Made by a program: the position numbers and the translations under genes. The notes below the pieces were generated by a model. That model had not been told where the DNA came from. It did not search any database and saw nothing but the letters and a program-made list of their open reading frames with translations. This document shows positions 38,840-51,080 of a DNA stretch of 64,000 nt, one piece after another. The first letter of the stretch is position 1; every line of letters begins with the position of its first letter. The DNA is from Gaeumannomyces sp. JS-464 (lineage: Eukaryota > Ascomycota > Sordariomycetes > Magnaporthales > Magnaporthaceae): assembly GCA_002197995.1 (NCBI GenBank), contig NGZR01000002.1:62001-126000 (forward strand). Direction: 5' to 3'.

Positions 38840-40077
38840 TAACGTGCTTTATAAACAAGTCGCGCATATAAGCGAGTCGCGCACTTATACCCGACTTCCG
38901 GTTAATCGACGCGCATGCTAACTTAATAACGCCAAAAATCCATTTAAATTATTCGGAATTATATATATCAAACGTTTTTACTTTTTCCTAATAAGTGCGC
39001 GCATTATATCCGGTTTTGCCGCAAGTGTTACATCGTTAACGAATCGTCGTTGCCCTTTTTTTTGCTTTTTATAATCGCGCATTTCTTATTATAACTGCCT
39101 ATTTAACTTTTGCTAGTTTAAAACATTTCGTATTTTTTTAACAATATGTAACCCTTTTTATCGAACACGTGTTTTTTTAACCTTTCGGCGTTTGCTTAAT
39201 GCTTCGTTCGCTTTTCGTAATTTAAAGCACTTTTTTTCCAAAAGGTTAACCCGATATATAATTGCTTTAGCTTTTTTCGTTAATTAGTTTACAACCGATA
39301 GCATAAGTAACGAAAAGCTGCTTCGGTAATTGGAAATCCGATTTTTAATATATTCGGATTGCGAAGTTGCGTTTTTAACTGTTTAAAACGTTTTAAAAGT
39401 TTAAAGTTCGGCGTTGTTTAAAAGCTTTTTCGGGAAAGTTAAAATTCGTAACTTTACATCCAGCTTTTCCAAAACCAAATCCGGATTAAAAAAAGCAAAG
39501 CTAGCTTTTCGAAACCCATTTTAAATATTTTTTTCGGTTATAAAATTAAAAAATGCCGTTTTAAACGCCGAAAGAAATTTAACTTTAATTACGTAATTAA
39601 CGTGTAACTTTATTAAGTTTTTAACTTATTAACCGTACGCTTTTTTTAATAAGTTAAAACATTTAACATTAAGCGGTTAAAAAAAGTAAAACGAATACGA
39701 AAGCATATAAAGCGTAATAATATTATGTTTTTAATAATAAAGCTCGAAATCCGTCGAATAGTAGCTTTTATAACCGTTTAATATTAACAAACGATAAAAC
39801 CTTTTTTTATAAGCTATAATGTGTTTATCGAAATGTTAAATTCATTTTAAACCGAGCTCGTTCGTAATCCACCCGTTAATATTCGTTAAAATAACCTAAT
39901 CGCGTGGAAAGTCGGTTTTCGAATATTAATTAGCTAAATAGTATTGCCTTTTAACAATAATGAAAAAAAAAATCGCTTAATCGCAATAATTAACCTTTTA
40001 AATAACCGTAGCTTATTTTCGATTGCTAAGTTAAATTAGCTTTGTTTTACTACGGCTTTTCGATATTGTAATAATTA
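38840..40077 (-). mobile_element. pogo-like copy P15, truncated by P16
   Basis: Starts TAACGTGCTTTATAAACAAG at 38840 with GTCGCGCA-type sub-repeats. It stops at 40077, inside the DDE region, where P16 begins. The remaining third does not reappear after P16, so a deletion followed or accompanied the nested insertion. Confidence 0.8.
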
Positions 40078-41938
40078 TAACGTAATTTACTACCAAGTTG
40101 CGCAAATTACCAAATCGCGCATACATATTTAACCTTTGCTTAATTAATACGCATGCTAACTTAATAACGCTAAAAATCCATTTAAACTATTCGGAACTAT
40201 ATATATCGGACATTTTTATATCTTTTTAGCAAATGCGCGCATTATGTCCGGTTTTACCGTGTGTTATATCGCCGACGAATCGTCGTCGCCCTTTTTTTTT
40301 AACCTTTATAATCGCGCATTTCTTACTATAACTTCCCATTTAGCTTTTGCTGGTTTAAAACATTTCGTACTTCGTTTATAATAAATAACCCTTTTTATCG
40401 AACACGTGTTTTTTTAGCTTTCCGGCGTTTACTTAGCGCTTCGTTCGCTTTTCGTAATTTGGAGCATTTTTCTTCCAAAAGGTTAACCCGATGCATAATT
40501 GCTTTAGCTTTTTTCGTTAATTGGTTTACAACCGATAGCATTAATAACAAAAAGCTACTCCGGTAATTGGAAATCCGAGTTTTAATATATTCGGATTGCG
40601 AAATTGCGTTTTTAACTGTTTAAAGCGTTTTGGAAATCCAAAGTTCGGCGTTATTTAAAAGCTTTTTTGGAAAAGTTAAAATCCGTAGCCTTATATCCAG
40701 CTTTTCTAAAACCGAATTTAAATTAAAAAAAGTAAAGCCAGCCTTTTAAAAGCTTTTTCGAATATTTCCTTCGGTTATAAAAGCAAAAAATAATCCGTTT
40801 TAAACGCCGAAAAAAACTCGACTTTAATTACGTGGTTAACGTGTAATTTTATTAAGTTTTCCATTTATTAACCGTACGTTTTTTTTAACGGGTTAAAACA
40901 TTTAACGTTAAACGGTTAAAAAAAGTAAAACGAATGCGAAGGTATGCAAAGCGTAATAATGTTATGTTTTTAGCAATAAAGTTTAAAATTCGTCGAGTAA
41001 TAGCTTTCGTAACCGTTTAATATTAACAAACGATAAAACCTTTTTTTACGGGTTGCAATATGCTTATCGAAATGCTAAATCCATTTTAAACCGAGCTCGT
41101 TCGTAATCCACCCGTTAGCATTCGTTAAAATAACCTAATCGCGTAAAAAGTCGGTTTTCGAATACCAATTAGCCAAATAGTACTGCTTTTTAACGATAAT
41201 AAAAGAAAAAATCGCTTAGCCGTAATAATTAACCTTTTAAATAACTATAACCTATTCCCAATTATTAAGTTAAACTAGTTTTGTTTTACCACGGTTTTTT
41301 AATGTTATAATAATTATAACGGCGGCGATTATGCCTATAAAAAAGCCGGTTTCGTCGAAATTGTAAATGTCGTTATTTAAAATGCTATATTTGGCTACAG
41401 TATTTCGTATAAAGTCGAACTAAGCAAAAACGAGCTTGGAATTTTCGCATTTGGCTTTTTAATAGTCGTACTTTCGAATTTAACGCGTGCTAAGCTCCGA
41501 GCGGCGTTTAATAAACCTCGCGACCTAATTAGTCCCGATAATACCCGCGTTGCGTTCGGCGAACAATCGATTAGCCATATTTTTAACACTAAAAAGCCGA
41601 AAAAAAAATGCGCGAAAATCCAGCTCGTATATGTATTTAATAAGCGCTTTTTTTTCGGATTCCGTTAATTTCCGAAAGTTAAGCTTGCAATCGCGTCGAG
41701 CAGGTCGGCCGGCGCGTTAATCGCGTAATATGGATTTAAAAACATCGTAAATTTTAACTGCCGAACGTTTATTTTCCGATTAAATTAAATTGCTTACATA
41801 ACGAGAATAATTTTAGCTTTTTTTAACGTTAATGCTATTTATAGTTGTTAAAAAATTAAAGTTGAAAGTGGGAAACGCAAGTCGCGATAAAAAATGCGCG
41901 ATTTAGTGGTTTGCGCGACTCGGTGGTAAATTACGTTA
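40078..41938 (-). mobile_element. pogo-like copy P16, full length
   Basis: 1,861 bp, inserted at TA within P15. Ends TAACGTAATTTACTACCAAG and TGGTAAATTACGTTA. The open remnant 41395-41589 (-) covers the stretch just before the DDE core. One of the less degraded copies and a useful reference for the family. Confidence 0.87.
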
Positions 41939-41957
41939 TTAATAAAATTAATTAAAA

Positions 41958-44252
41958 TATTACAATTAAAAGTTTACTTTTAAAGTAAAGCATTTCGAAA
42001 GTGGAAAAAACAATATCGCTAATGCTAGTAAATAAAAAATAACGTAATTTAAAAAAAACAATTTAATTGCTTGCTTTAAAAATTGCTTAAAAGTTAATTT
42101 AAGTTAATTAATGTTAAAACTTTAATTAAAGCTACTTAAAATAATAAAAAATCCATTTTTTATATATACGCTACTTTTTGCTTTATATTAAGTTAAATTT
42201 ATAACTTTATTATAAATTTACTTTTTTTTTAAATTTGTTATTTTGTTATAAATTTATAACGTGGTTTACTACCAAGTGGGCTAAACCACCGAGTGGGTTA
42301 AAACACGCAACCACGCGACACTTTTTTTTTCGCAACCAATTTTTTACTTATAAAATGTTAATAGGAAACGACGAAAGCCGGGTAATGCTTACCTTTTAAG
42401 CTTTGCAATCCAACTTAAAACTAAGCGTGCGGGAAGCTGCAAAAATCTACTCGGTCGCGAAATCGACTTTAACGCGTTAAAAGCGTGGCCGACTTGCTTA
42501 ACGCGACAGCGCGCCCAACTTTCGAAAGTTAACGGAATGCGAAAAAGAAAACGCTTATTAAATATATATTTAAGCTGGATTTCCGCGCATTTCCTCCCCG
42601 GCCTTTTAGTGTTAAAAATATGGCTAATCGATTGCTCGCCGAACGTAACGCGGCACCGTCGGGACTAACTAGGTCGCGAGGTTTATTAAACGCCGCGCAA
42701 AGCTTAGTACGCGCTAAATTCGAAAGTACAATTATTAAAAAGCCAAATGCGAAAATCCAAGCTCGTTTTTGCGTGGTTCGACTTTATGCGAAACATTATT
42801 AATAAATATAGCATTTAAAATAACGATATTTACAATTTCGATAAAACCGGCTTTTTTTAAGTATAATCGCGGCCGTTATAATTACAATATCGAAAGCCGT
42901 AATAAAGCAAAGCTGGTCCAGCTTAGCAACCGAAATAAGCTACAATTATCCAAAAAGTTAATTATTACGGCTAAGCGATCCTTTTTTTTATTATCGTTAA
43001 AAGGCAATACCATTTGGCTAATTAGTATTCGAAAACCGACTTTTTACGCGATTAGGTTATTGCAATAAATTTTAACGGGTGAATTACGAACGAGCTCGGT
43101 TTAAAATGGATTTAGCATTTCGATAAACACATTGCCGTTTTACGGGGTTTTATCGTTTGTTAGTGTTAAACGGCTACGAAAGCCACATTCGACAAATTTC
43201 GAGCTTTATTGTTAAAAACATAACATTATTACGCTTTGCATGCTTTCGTATTCGTTTTATTTCTTTTAACCGCTTAACGTTAAATGTTTTAACCCGTTGA
43301 AAAAAACGTACGGTTAATAAATCGAAAACTTAATAAAGTTATACGTTAACCACGTAATTAAAGTCGAATTCTTTTCGGCTTTTAAAGCGGCATTTTTTAA
43401 CTTTATAATCGAAGGAAACATTCGAAAAGGCTTCCGAAAGGCTGGCTTTGCTTTTTTTAATCCGGAATCGGTTTTAAAAAAGCTAAATGTAAAGCTACGA
43501 ACTTTAACTCCCCCGATAACGCTTTTAAACGACCCTAAACTTTGGACTTCCAAAACGCCTAAAACAGCTAAGGAAGTAACTTCGCAATCTAAACACATTA
43601 AAACTCGGATTTCCAATTACTAAAGCAGCTTTCCGATTTCCATTTATATAGTTGTAAACCAAATTGTAAAAAAGGCGAAAGCGATAATGCATAAAGTGGC
43701 CCTTTTCCGAGCCGAAGTGTTTACGTTTAAAAAGGCGAACGAAGCACTAAGTAAACGCCGGAGGGTCAAAAAAACACGCGTTCGACTAAAAGGGTTACTT
43801 ATTATCGAAAAGGTACGAAATGTTTTAAACTAAAAAAAGCTAAATGGATAGCTATAATAAAAAATGCGCGATTATAAAGGTCCGGAAAAAAGGGCGACGA
43901 CGACTCGTCGGCGATGTAGCACTTGCGGCAAAACCGGACATAATGCGCGCACTTATTAAAAGGAAGTAAAAACGTTCGATGTATATAGTTTTAAGTAGTT
44001 TAAATGCATTTTTGGCGTTGTTAAATTAGCATACGCGTTAATTAACCAAAGGTTAAAATGGCGTGGCCCATTCGGTGGTTTGGCCTACTCGGTGGTAAAC
44101 CACGTTAATTTTTTTTAAATTTATTGCTTTATTACAAATTTATAAATCCTTTTTAACTTACGTAACTTTACGTAACCCGGGCGGGGCGAAAGCACCATTT
44201 TAAAACCTTTTCCCGTTTTGCTGTTTTAAAAGTTTGCATGCTGGTTGTAATA
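41958..44252 (-). repeat. Right LTR of the nested gypsy-type element, split by P17
   Basis: ~446 bp of LTR sequence in two parts (41958-42256 and 44108-44252) around P17. Matches 29200-29648, including ACTTACGTAACTTTACGTAA near the break. 41939-41957 is a short AT spacer. Confidence 0.8.
42257..44107 (+). mobile_element. pogo-like copy P17, GAGTGGGCTAAACC-type ends
   Basis: 1,851 bp inserted in the LTR. Its ends carry tandem CCAAGTGGGCTAAA / CCGAGTGGGTTAAA units instead of GTCGCGCA, so it is a distinct subfamily. Least RIPed transposase here: near 42,425 SVREAAKIYSV…STLTR shows a psq-type HTH. Remnants 42620-42802, 42769-43068 and the knuckle near 43,900-43,940 (CxxCGKTGHN) give the domain order. 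Still closed by several stops. Confidence 0.85.
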
Positions 44253-44989
44253 AGCAATTAGCTTTATAACGAAAATAAAAATCGTAAAAGCAATTTTTTT
44301 TACGAAAGTTAAGTTAAAACGCGTGTATAAGCGTTTTAAACACCTATTTACTAATAAACTTTAAAACGTTTTAAAACGTACAAAGCACGAAACTAATCGC
44401 GACGCTTTTGTAATAATTAATTAAATATGCTAGTTTTATTAAAAAAAAAGTTTTACCTTATAACGCTTTTAATTTAAACTTTAAAACGATATCGATTTTA
44501 ATTACGAAATAATTATAAACATGTTTTACATCGATTATAAGCTAATTTTTTACATAATTAATGTATGTATAAGGTTAATATTATAACGCTTTTTAAAAAT
44601 ATATCGGTAAAAAAACGTGGGAAGCTTTTAAACGGTGTTAAAACGACGTTTATTTAAAGCTTTTTAAACGCGATTTTTTACAATGCCGGTATTAATTTCG
44701 CCGCGAGCGAATTTTAAACAAAATTAAAGCTTTTTAAAATTACTTATAAATAGGTTTTAATTAAAACGCATTAATTAATCGGCAAAATTAAAAAATATTA
44801 CGCTTTTTTGCGCCGGGCTTTTAATATTATTCGATAAAAGTGCTTAATTATACACTTCGAATTAATGCTTTAAAAAGCAGCAAAAACCGTAAATAATACG
44901 GCCGGTTTTAACGGATTTACTTTTACATTGCTCGTTTTTAAAGCAATGTTTTAAATTAACCACGAATCGCTATTTTTACAAACTTAAAT

Positions 44990-47085
44990 ATAAAAAAACG
45001 TTGCAATTAAAAAAGCTATAATAAAAATCCGGATTTTACACGATAAGCGACGTATATAAAAAGCATTAATTGCACGTAACGAACCGAATATAAAACGGGT
45101 GTTTTTAAGCTTTTTAACGTTATAAAACGAGGTTTTAATATTTCGGGAAAAGGACGGATAACAAAGCTTATATAAGGTTTTATTTATAATAAACACGTTA
45201 ATTACGGTAAAAACGATTAACGGCAACGCGACTTTTAAAAGCACAATGGTTAAACCTTATTATAAAACAAAAAAACCTATCGTGTAAAAATCCGAAAAGC
45301 AGTTAGCACCTTTCGAATACTTTAAGCCCGAACAGTTAAAACGTTAAAAAAACCCCTCGAAAAAAGGCGTAAAATAGCAAAATAAAAAGCTTTAAAATTA
45401 AATAACCATTTTATTTAAAATTACAATATTATTTAAAGTTTTTAATAAACGAAGTTGTTTTTATAAAAACGTATAACTAATAATTGCAATAAAACAAAAC
45501 TTTTAGCAAATGCATATAACGGTTTTAAACGTTAAAAAGCATTAATTTTATTAATTAGCGATTTAATTTAAACAAAAAAGCAAAATTACAATTCCCGGTT
45601 TACCATTTAAACAATTAACTTAATAAAAACTAAACGTACTTATCGGCGTTAAAATAATTAAGCTAATTATTAAAAAAAACCTTTAACGAAACTACGATTT
45701 TTAAATTACGAATTATAAACGAGTTAAAAAGGTAAGCTTTAAAGCCTTTTAAAAAATCGAAACTCGTAATTATAAAATATAATAACGAGGAAAAACATAA
45801 TATTTTTACGCAATTTTCCACAATTATAAAATGTAATTAACTATTAATTTTAACAATCGTATTATCGTTTACATTTATAAAGTTTAATTTAATAATTCGA
45901 AATATTAGCTAAACGTATATTTAATTAAAATTAAAACTATAAAAAAACGTTTTTTTACGCTTATTTAAAAATTTATTAACATGGTTTAAACTAAGCACGT
46001 TGCTTAAAGTAATTAAGCCTTTTTATAAAATCGCGAAATTAGGTTTACATTAATTCGTTATTTATTAAAAGCATTATAAAAAGCGTTTAAATTGTTAAAC
46101 GTCGAGTTATAATTTTTACTTACTTATTTCGGAAAGCGAATAAAGTTTTAAAATCGTAAACATGCAAATAAACAACAGTTTATATTTTAAAAATCCGGAC
46201 TTTTTAATAAAAGAAAAATTAGCGATTTAAAAAGTAAACTTTCGTGCAAAATTAAAATTAATTTTTAAACTGGAAAACGAAGCCGACTTTAACGGGTGTA
46301 AAATTTTAATAGGAAATTATAAGCTTAAAATTTAATAAAAAAAAAAAAATTTAAGCTAATAAAAATTAATTTTAAAAGCTTAAGTTATAAGTATGTCGTT
46401 TAAAAAGATTAAAACGCATATATTAGTTTTATATGCTAACCGGAAGCCGCATTCGATTATTCCGTAACGGCGTAAACCAAAAACCACGGATAAAAAAACG
46501 TGGTTAAGCTAAATAAAAAAATTAAATAGCAAATCGATAACGCTTAAAAAAGGCTAAAATAAGTTTTATTTAATTTGTAAAAAACTAACCTTTACGCTTT
46601 CGTAAACGGATTATTCGCAAACAATTTAAATTTAAATTTACAAATTAGGTTTGTAATTATATTAGGTAATAAAAAATCCGACGATTAAAAAAGCAGCTTT
46701 TAGCTAATCGGAAACATTTTGCATTAAACGTCGGTTAAATGCAAAAGGGTTACGAAAAGCGTTTTCGCAAATGAAATTTACGAAATGGTTAACGAGTTTA
46801 ATGCAATTTACGTTTTTAATTTAACGCTCGCAATAATTTTTAAAAAGTTAAATTAAAAAGCTTCGAAGTTAATAATTTGCATTAATAGCTTTTCGCTATA
46901 TTAATACTTTATATAATTAGGTATAACACCGGAAAAAAAGCTTATAATCGATGTTATAGCATTTAAAAATTTTTACGAAAAGCGCGAAATAAACGAAATT
47001 CGCTAAATCGCAAAATCAAATAATCCGGTAAACGCGATAATTAAAAATTAACTAAATAAAGCTTTAAAAAATTTAATTACAAATA
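44990..47085 (+). pseudogene. Copia-2 reverse transcriptase and RNase H relic
   Basis: Plus-strand frame with RIP stops. Blocks in order: STMVKPYYKTKKP (post-integrase linker, ~45,240), KPFKKSKLVIIKYNNEEKHN (start of the RT core, ~45,740), TLLKVIKPFYKIAKLGLHWF-like (~45,990, W as stop) and SYNFYLL (~46,105). RNase H follows, with FCIKRRLNAKGLRKAF (~46,715), and the pol end SNNPVNAI near 47,020. This matches the fungal copia type in which the RT reads …KVVKPLYG. It belongs to a different copia lineage from Copia-1 at 12-16 kb. Confidence 0.68.
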
Positions 47086-48517
47086 ACATAATAACGGTAC
47101 AAATCGAGGGTTAAGTAAAACGCGAAAAACAATAAAAAAAAGCGAAAGAAAGTAATTAAAATCGATTTAATATAACTTAAAATGGTTAATAATGTAATTA
47201 AAAAAAAAATTATTAAAACGCTAAAACAACCGGAAAACGGTTTTACGAATAACTATTTTAAACTTTAGGAAAAACCTTTACCATTGCCGGATATATTACC
47301 AATTTATTTACTAACATTATTAGCATTTTAATTTTTTTCCCTTTTTAACCATTTTTTCGTTTTTTATTTTCGCTATTATTAAAAGCTTTAAATAAGATAT
47401 TTTTTGCTTTTAAAAATACCGTATTAAATATACGTTAAACGGTAGCGCGGCTCGCTGTTTTCCGTTTAATAGCACTTATTTTAATAAAATTAACGTTAAC
47501 TTTACTAGCTTATTCCTCCTTTTTAAAAAGGATTATGCATTTAATAATAATGCGTTATTTTGCGAAATTTTAAAAATAGCGAAAGCACGGTTAACAAAGC
47601 ATTAAAGCAGTTAAATAAAAAATTAGCTATTATATTTTATTAATAGTAATTTCGCGGAAATATTTAACCATAAACTTTTTAGCCGAAATTATTGCGATTT
47701 TAAAACTACTAGTTGTTAACGTAAAAAATTAGCAAACTAAGGCTTAAAAAATTATTTACACCGGTTAACACGAATAATTAAAAACATAAAACTAGTAACG
47801 GTTGCCGGCCGGCTCGGTGTTAAAACACTTAATTTTATTAAATTTGCCGGTTAAAAAAAAGTTAAAACAATTTAAGCATAAAAACGATTTTTATTTGCTT
47901 TTAACAAAGCGCGAGCGAGCAAAAGTTTTACCTTTTCCCTTTTTAACACGAGTTTTTTTAACGCTATTATTTAAACCCGTTTTAATGCTAATTTAACTTT
48001 TAGCGACGGATTTTCCTTTATTAAATTTAAAAAAGCGGGAAAATACTATCGCGGTAATTAAACGATTAGTAAAATAAAAAAGCGGAAATCGGCAAGCAAG
48101 CAAGCAATTAAAACGTTATAAGTATAAAAAAGCTAATTTAAAATTACAACGATTAAAACAACCTACAGCTTTTTATATATTTTAAGCTAAGCTTTATAAG
48201 TTATATTCGCGATTCGTTTTTTCCTATTTTTACAAATTAACAAACGCACGGCTTAATAGATTTTAATTAAGCTTGTTTACCGTTATTACGCGTATTTAAA
48301 TCGGCGTTACCTAATTCTACGAGCGTTTAACCAAGCATTACTTTACTTCCTATTATTTTTATTTAATTTTTACCGATATTAAATATAACTTTTCTTTTTT
48401 TCCTTTTCTTTTTAAAGTAAACTGTTAAATCCGGATTTTTTTTATTACTAGTATTGTTAAATCCCCGGATTTAAAAACGAGCATTTAACTAATACACGCG
48501 TTTAAAAAAATTGCTAA
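47086..48517 (+). other. Copia-2 3' region before the right LTR
   Basis: 1.4 kb after the end of pol with no recognised domain. A 64-codon open stretch at 47802-47996 shows no motif. Long for a 3' leader, so it may hide another insertion. Confidence 0.4.
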
Positions 48518-48751
48518 TGTTAATTTACGTAATTAACGCGTGCATTAAAAAAACCCCACGTTTCGTAAAACGGCAGGTTTATAAACCGTGCGCTTTTACG
48601 AGCTTATAAAAAAGGATTTTGCAATTCCTTTTTTATAATTAAATTCCTTTTTAAACATGCATTACTATAAACACTAGTTCCAAATTTATAAATTTTTATT
48701 TTTTCCTTTTAAAAGATTTCCGTGCTTATGAAAGTACTACTTTTACCAATA
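48518..48751 (+). repeat. Copia-2 right (3') LTR
   Basis: Starts TGTTAATTTACG and ends ACCAATA, directly followed by the target duplication CGTCG. Less RIPed than the left LTR (e.g. CGGCAGG here versus CAGCAAG). Confidence 0.82.
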
Positions 48752-48756
48752 CGTCG

Positions 48757-48823
48757 ATCAATTAAAAGTTAGGTATAAATGCGTTATTTGTTAATATGCG
48801 TTATTTACTAATAAACTACGTTA
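48757..48823 (+). mobile_element. pogo-like end fragment P18
   Basis: Right end only: ATCAATTAAAAGTTAGG, then two ATGCGTTATTTG-type sub-repeats and AATAAACTACGTTA. It continues from the CGTCG motif, which is part of the normal pogo subterminal sequence, so Copia-2 seems to have landed here inside a pogo element. Confidence 0.65.
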
Positions 48824-48831
48824 ATTAATTA

Positions 48832-50119
48832 ATACTTTTATAATTTCGACAAAACCGGCTTTTTTATAAGCATAATCGCCGCCGTTATAATTATAACATT
48901 AAAAAGCCGTAGTAAAATAAAGCTAATTTAGCTAAACAATTAAAAATAAGTTACAATTATTTAAAAGGTTAATTATTACGGTTAAAAGGTTTTTTTATTA
49001 ATATTAAAAAGCAGTACTATTTAGCTAATTAGTAATTAAAAACCGACTTTTTACGTAATTAAATTATCGTAATAAGCGCTAATAAATAAATTACGAACTA
49101 ACTCGGTTTAAAATGGATTTAGCATTTTAATAAACATATTACAATTCGTTTTACGGGATTTTATCGTTTGCTAATGCTAAACGGCTACGAAAAATACCAT
49201 TTAACGAATTTCGTGCTTTATTATTAAAAATATAACATTATTACGCTTTGCATGCTTCCGCATTCGTTTTATTTTTTTTAAACCGTTTAACGTTAAATGT
49301 TTTAATTCGATAAAAAAACGTGCAATTAACAAATCGAAAATTTAATAAAATCGCACGTTAACCACGTAATTAAAGTCGAACTTTTTTCGAGCGTTTAAAA
49401 CGGAATTTTTTAACTTTATAACCGAGGGAAACATTTAAAAAAGCTTTCGAAAAGCTAGCTTTATTCCTTTTAATCCGGATTCGGTTTTAAAAAAGCTAAA
49501 TATAATTACGAATTTTAACTTTTTCGAAAAAGCTTTTAAATAACGCCGAACTTTAAACTTTTAAAACGCTTTAAATAGTTAAAAACTTAACTTCGCAATC
49601 CAAACATATTAAAACTCGGATTTCTAATTACTAAAGCAACTTTTTAACATTTATACTAACGGTTATAAACTAGTTAATAAAAAAAGCTAAAGCAATTATG
49701 CATCGGGTTAACCTTTTAAAAGAAAAGTGCTTTTAAGTTACGAAAAGCGAATAAAGCATTAAGCAAACGCCGAAAAGCTAAAAAACACGTGTTCGGTTAA
49801 AAGGGTTATTTATTATAAACGTAGTACGAAACGTTTTAAACTAGCAAAAGCTAAATAAATAGTTACAATAAAAAATGCGCGATTATAAACGTTAAAAAAA
49901 AGGCAACGACGATTTGTTAACAATATAACATTTGCGGTAAAACCGGATACAATACGCACATTTGTTAAAAAAAAAAAGTAAAAATGTCCGATATATACAA
50001 TTCCGAATAGTTTAAATGGATTCCTAACGTTATTAAGTTAGCATGCGCGTCGATTAATTAAAAGTCGGGTGTAAGTACGCGATTCGGTAATATGCGCGAC
50101 TCGCTAATAAACCACATTA
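48832..50119 (+). mobile_element. pogo-like copy P19, 5'-truncated
   Basis: Begins in the DDE region (ATAATTTCGACAAAACCGGC) and runs to a terminal repeat ending CCACATTA at 50119. Zinc-knuckle region near 49,920. GTCGCGCA-type sub-repeats with RIP changes. Confidence 0.8.
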
Positions 50120-50300
50120 TATTTAACTACGTAAAAAATTTAATTTAATTTTTTTAAATTTTTTTTTTACCTTTTTAAAGTTAATTGGTAACATTGTATA
50201 ATATATTATGTAAAATTTGCAAAATGTATAAATTAGCTTAAAAAAGCGATAAGAAAAATCCAAAAAAAAATAATTTAAATTTTTTACATAGTTAAATATA
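50118..50300. mobile_element. 183-bp MITE with 26-bp inverted ends
   Basis: Left end TATATTTAACTACGTAAAAA and right end TTTTTACATAGTTAAATATA are inverted complements over 26 bases with one mismatch. The interior has no coding motif. It abuts the TA of P19. Confidence 0.72.
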
Positions 50301-50383
50301 ACCATTTTAAACTTGGTTAAATTTAGGTTTAAATTGGCCGAATTAATAAAGGTATTAAAAACCGCGTTTAATATGGGATTTTA

Positions 50384-50430
50384 AAGTGGCCCACTCGGTG
50401 GTTTAGCCTACTCGCTGGTAAACCACGTTA
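50384..50430 (+). mobile_element. Solo pogo-like end P20, GTGGCCCACTCGG-type
   Basis: Two sub-repeats (GTGGCCCACTCGGTGG, TTAGCCTACTCGCTGG) and TAAACCACGTTA, as at the right end of P17. No transposase part is attached. Confidence 0.7.
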
Positions 50431-51080
50431 TTTTAAAGTTTAAATGCATAATTTATTAACGGAGTTATTATATTTACAAATAAATACGCTATTTGCAAAA
50501 GTTACGTACAAGTTAATTAAATAAGCTGGCTAATTAAGCGTGCACATGTAAATAAAACAAACGTTCGTTTTGTAAACCAAATAAAGCGGAATTTAAAAAG
50601 GATATATCCTTTTACTCCTCATTTTGCTATTAGCACTTACCTTACCCTAATATCGGCCGGCATGTTTTTTTTTATAACGCACTTATATAAACGAACACGG
50701 GCTTTAATGCATGGATAAAAGCAAATAAAAGGAAGGCATTAAATTAAAGTTATCGCCAAGTGCAAAAAAGCAGTAAATTATTAACAACCGGTGTTAAACC
50801 GCTAAGTTACATAGGAAAAGTGCAAAGGCACGGCGTTAAAGCCGTCTATCTAGGGCTACAAAAGGCTTAAAAGCTCGCAAAAAGATTAATAAACCCCTCC
50901 GGAAGCGGCGCAAACGCTAAAAGGGTCGTAAAAACCTCCCAGGCCGGCGTTAAATGCAAGGAAGTGCCTAACTCTACCACCTGAACCTCGTCGGCCGCGT
51001 CCCTCTCCTGCAAAGAGGGGCCCTGTTCATGTTAAGAGTAATCACGCCTGGCACTTGCACGGATACCGGTGCGGGTGCTG

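Larger units (their letters stand above)
29195..44257 (-). mobile_element. LTR retrotransposon (probable Ty3/gypsy) nested in Copia-2
   Basis: LTRs at 29200-29648 and 41958-44252 (the latter split by P17) begin TGTTAC / TATTAC and end GTAATA. The 5-bp flanks are GGCAA (29195-29199) and AGCAA (44253-44257), one RIP-type transition apart. The only legible retroviral-type coding inside is a minus-strand gypsy integrase-chromodomain block, so the element is read as minus-oriented with its 5' LTR on the right. RT and RNase H were not found. The interior also holds a hAT element and four pogo copies. Confidence 0.68.
26151..48756 (+). mobile_element. Ty1/copia LTR retrotransposon Copia-2 with nested insertions
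   Basis: Paired LTRs at 26156-26385 and 48518-48751, same orientation, starting TGTTAATTTACG and ending ATTAACA / ACCAATA. They are flanked by a perfect 5-bp duplication CGTCG at 26151-26155 and 48752-48756. Without the 15-kb nested element at 29195-44257 the element is about 7.5 kb, a normal copia size. RT and RNase H are legible in the right half (44,990-47,085). The left half should hold gag, protease and integrase but is too RIPed to read. Confidence 0.8.

Noticed and set aside
44984..45244. 86-codon minus-strand ORF
   Set aside because: Opposite the Copia-2 plus-strand frame that reads STMVKPYYK just downstream; a chance open stretch in RIPed DNA.
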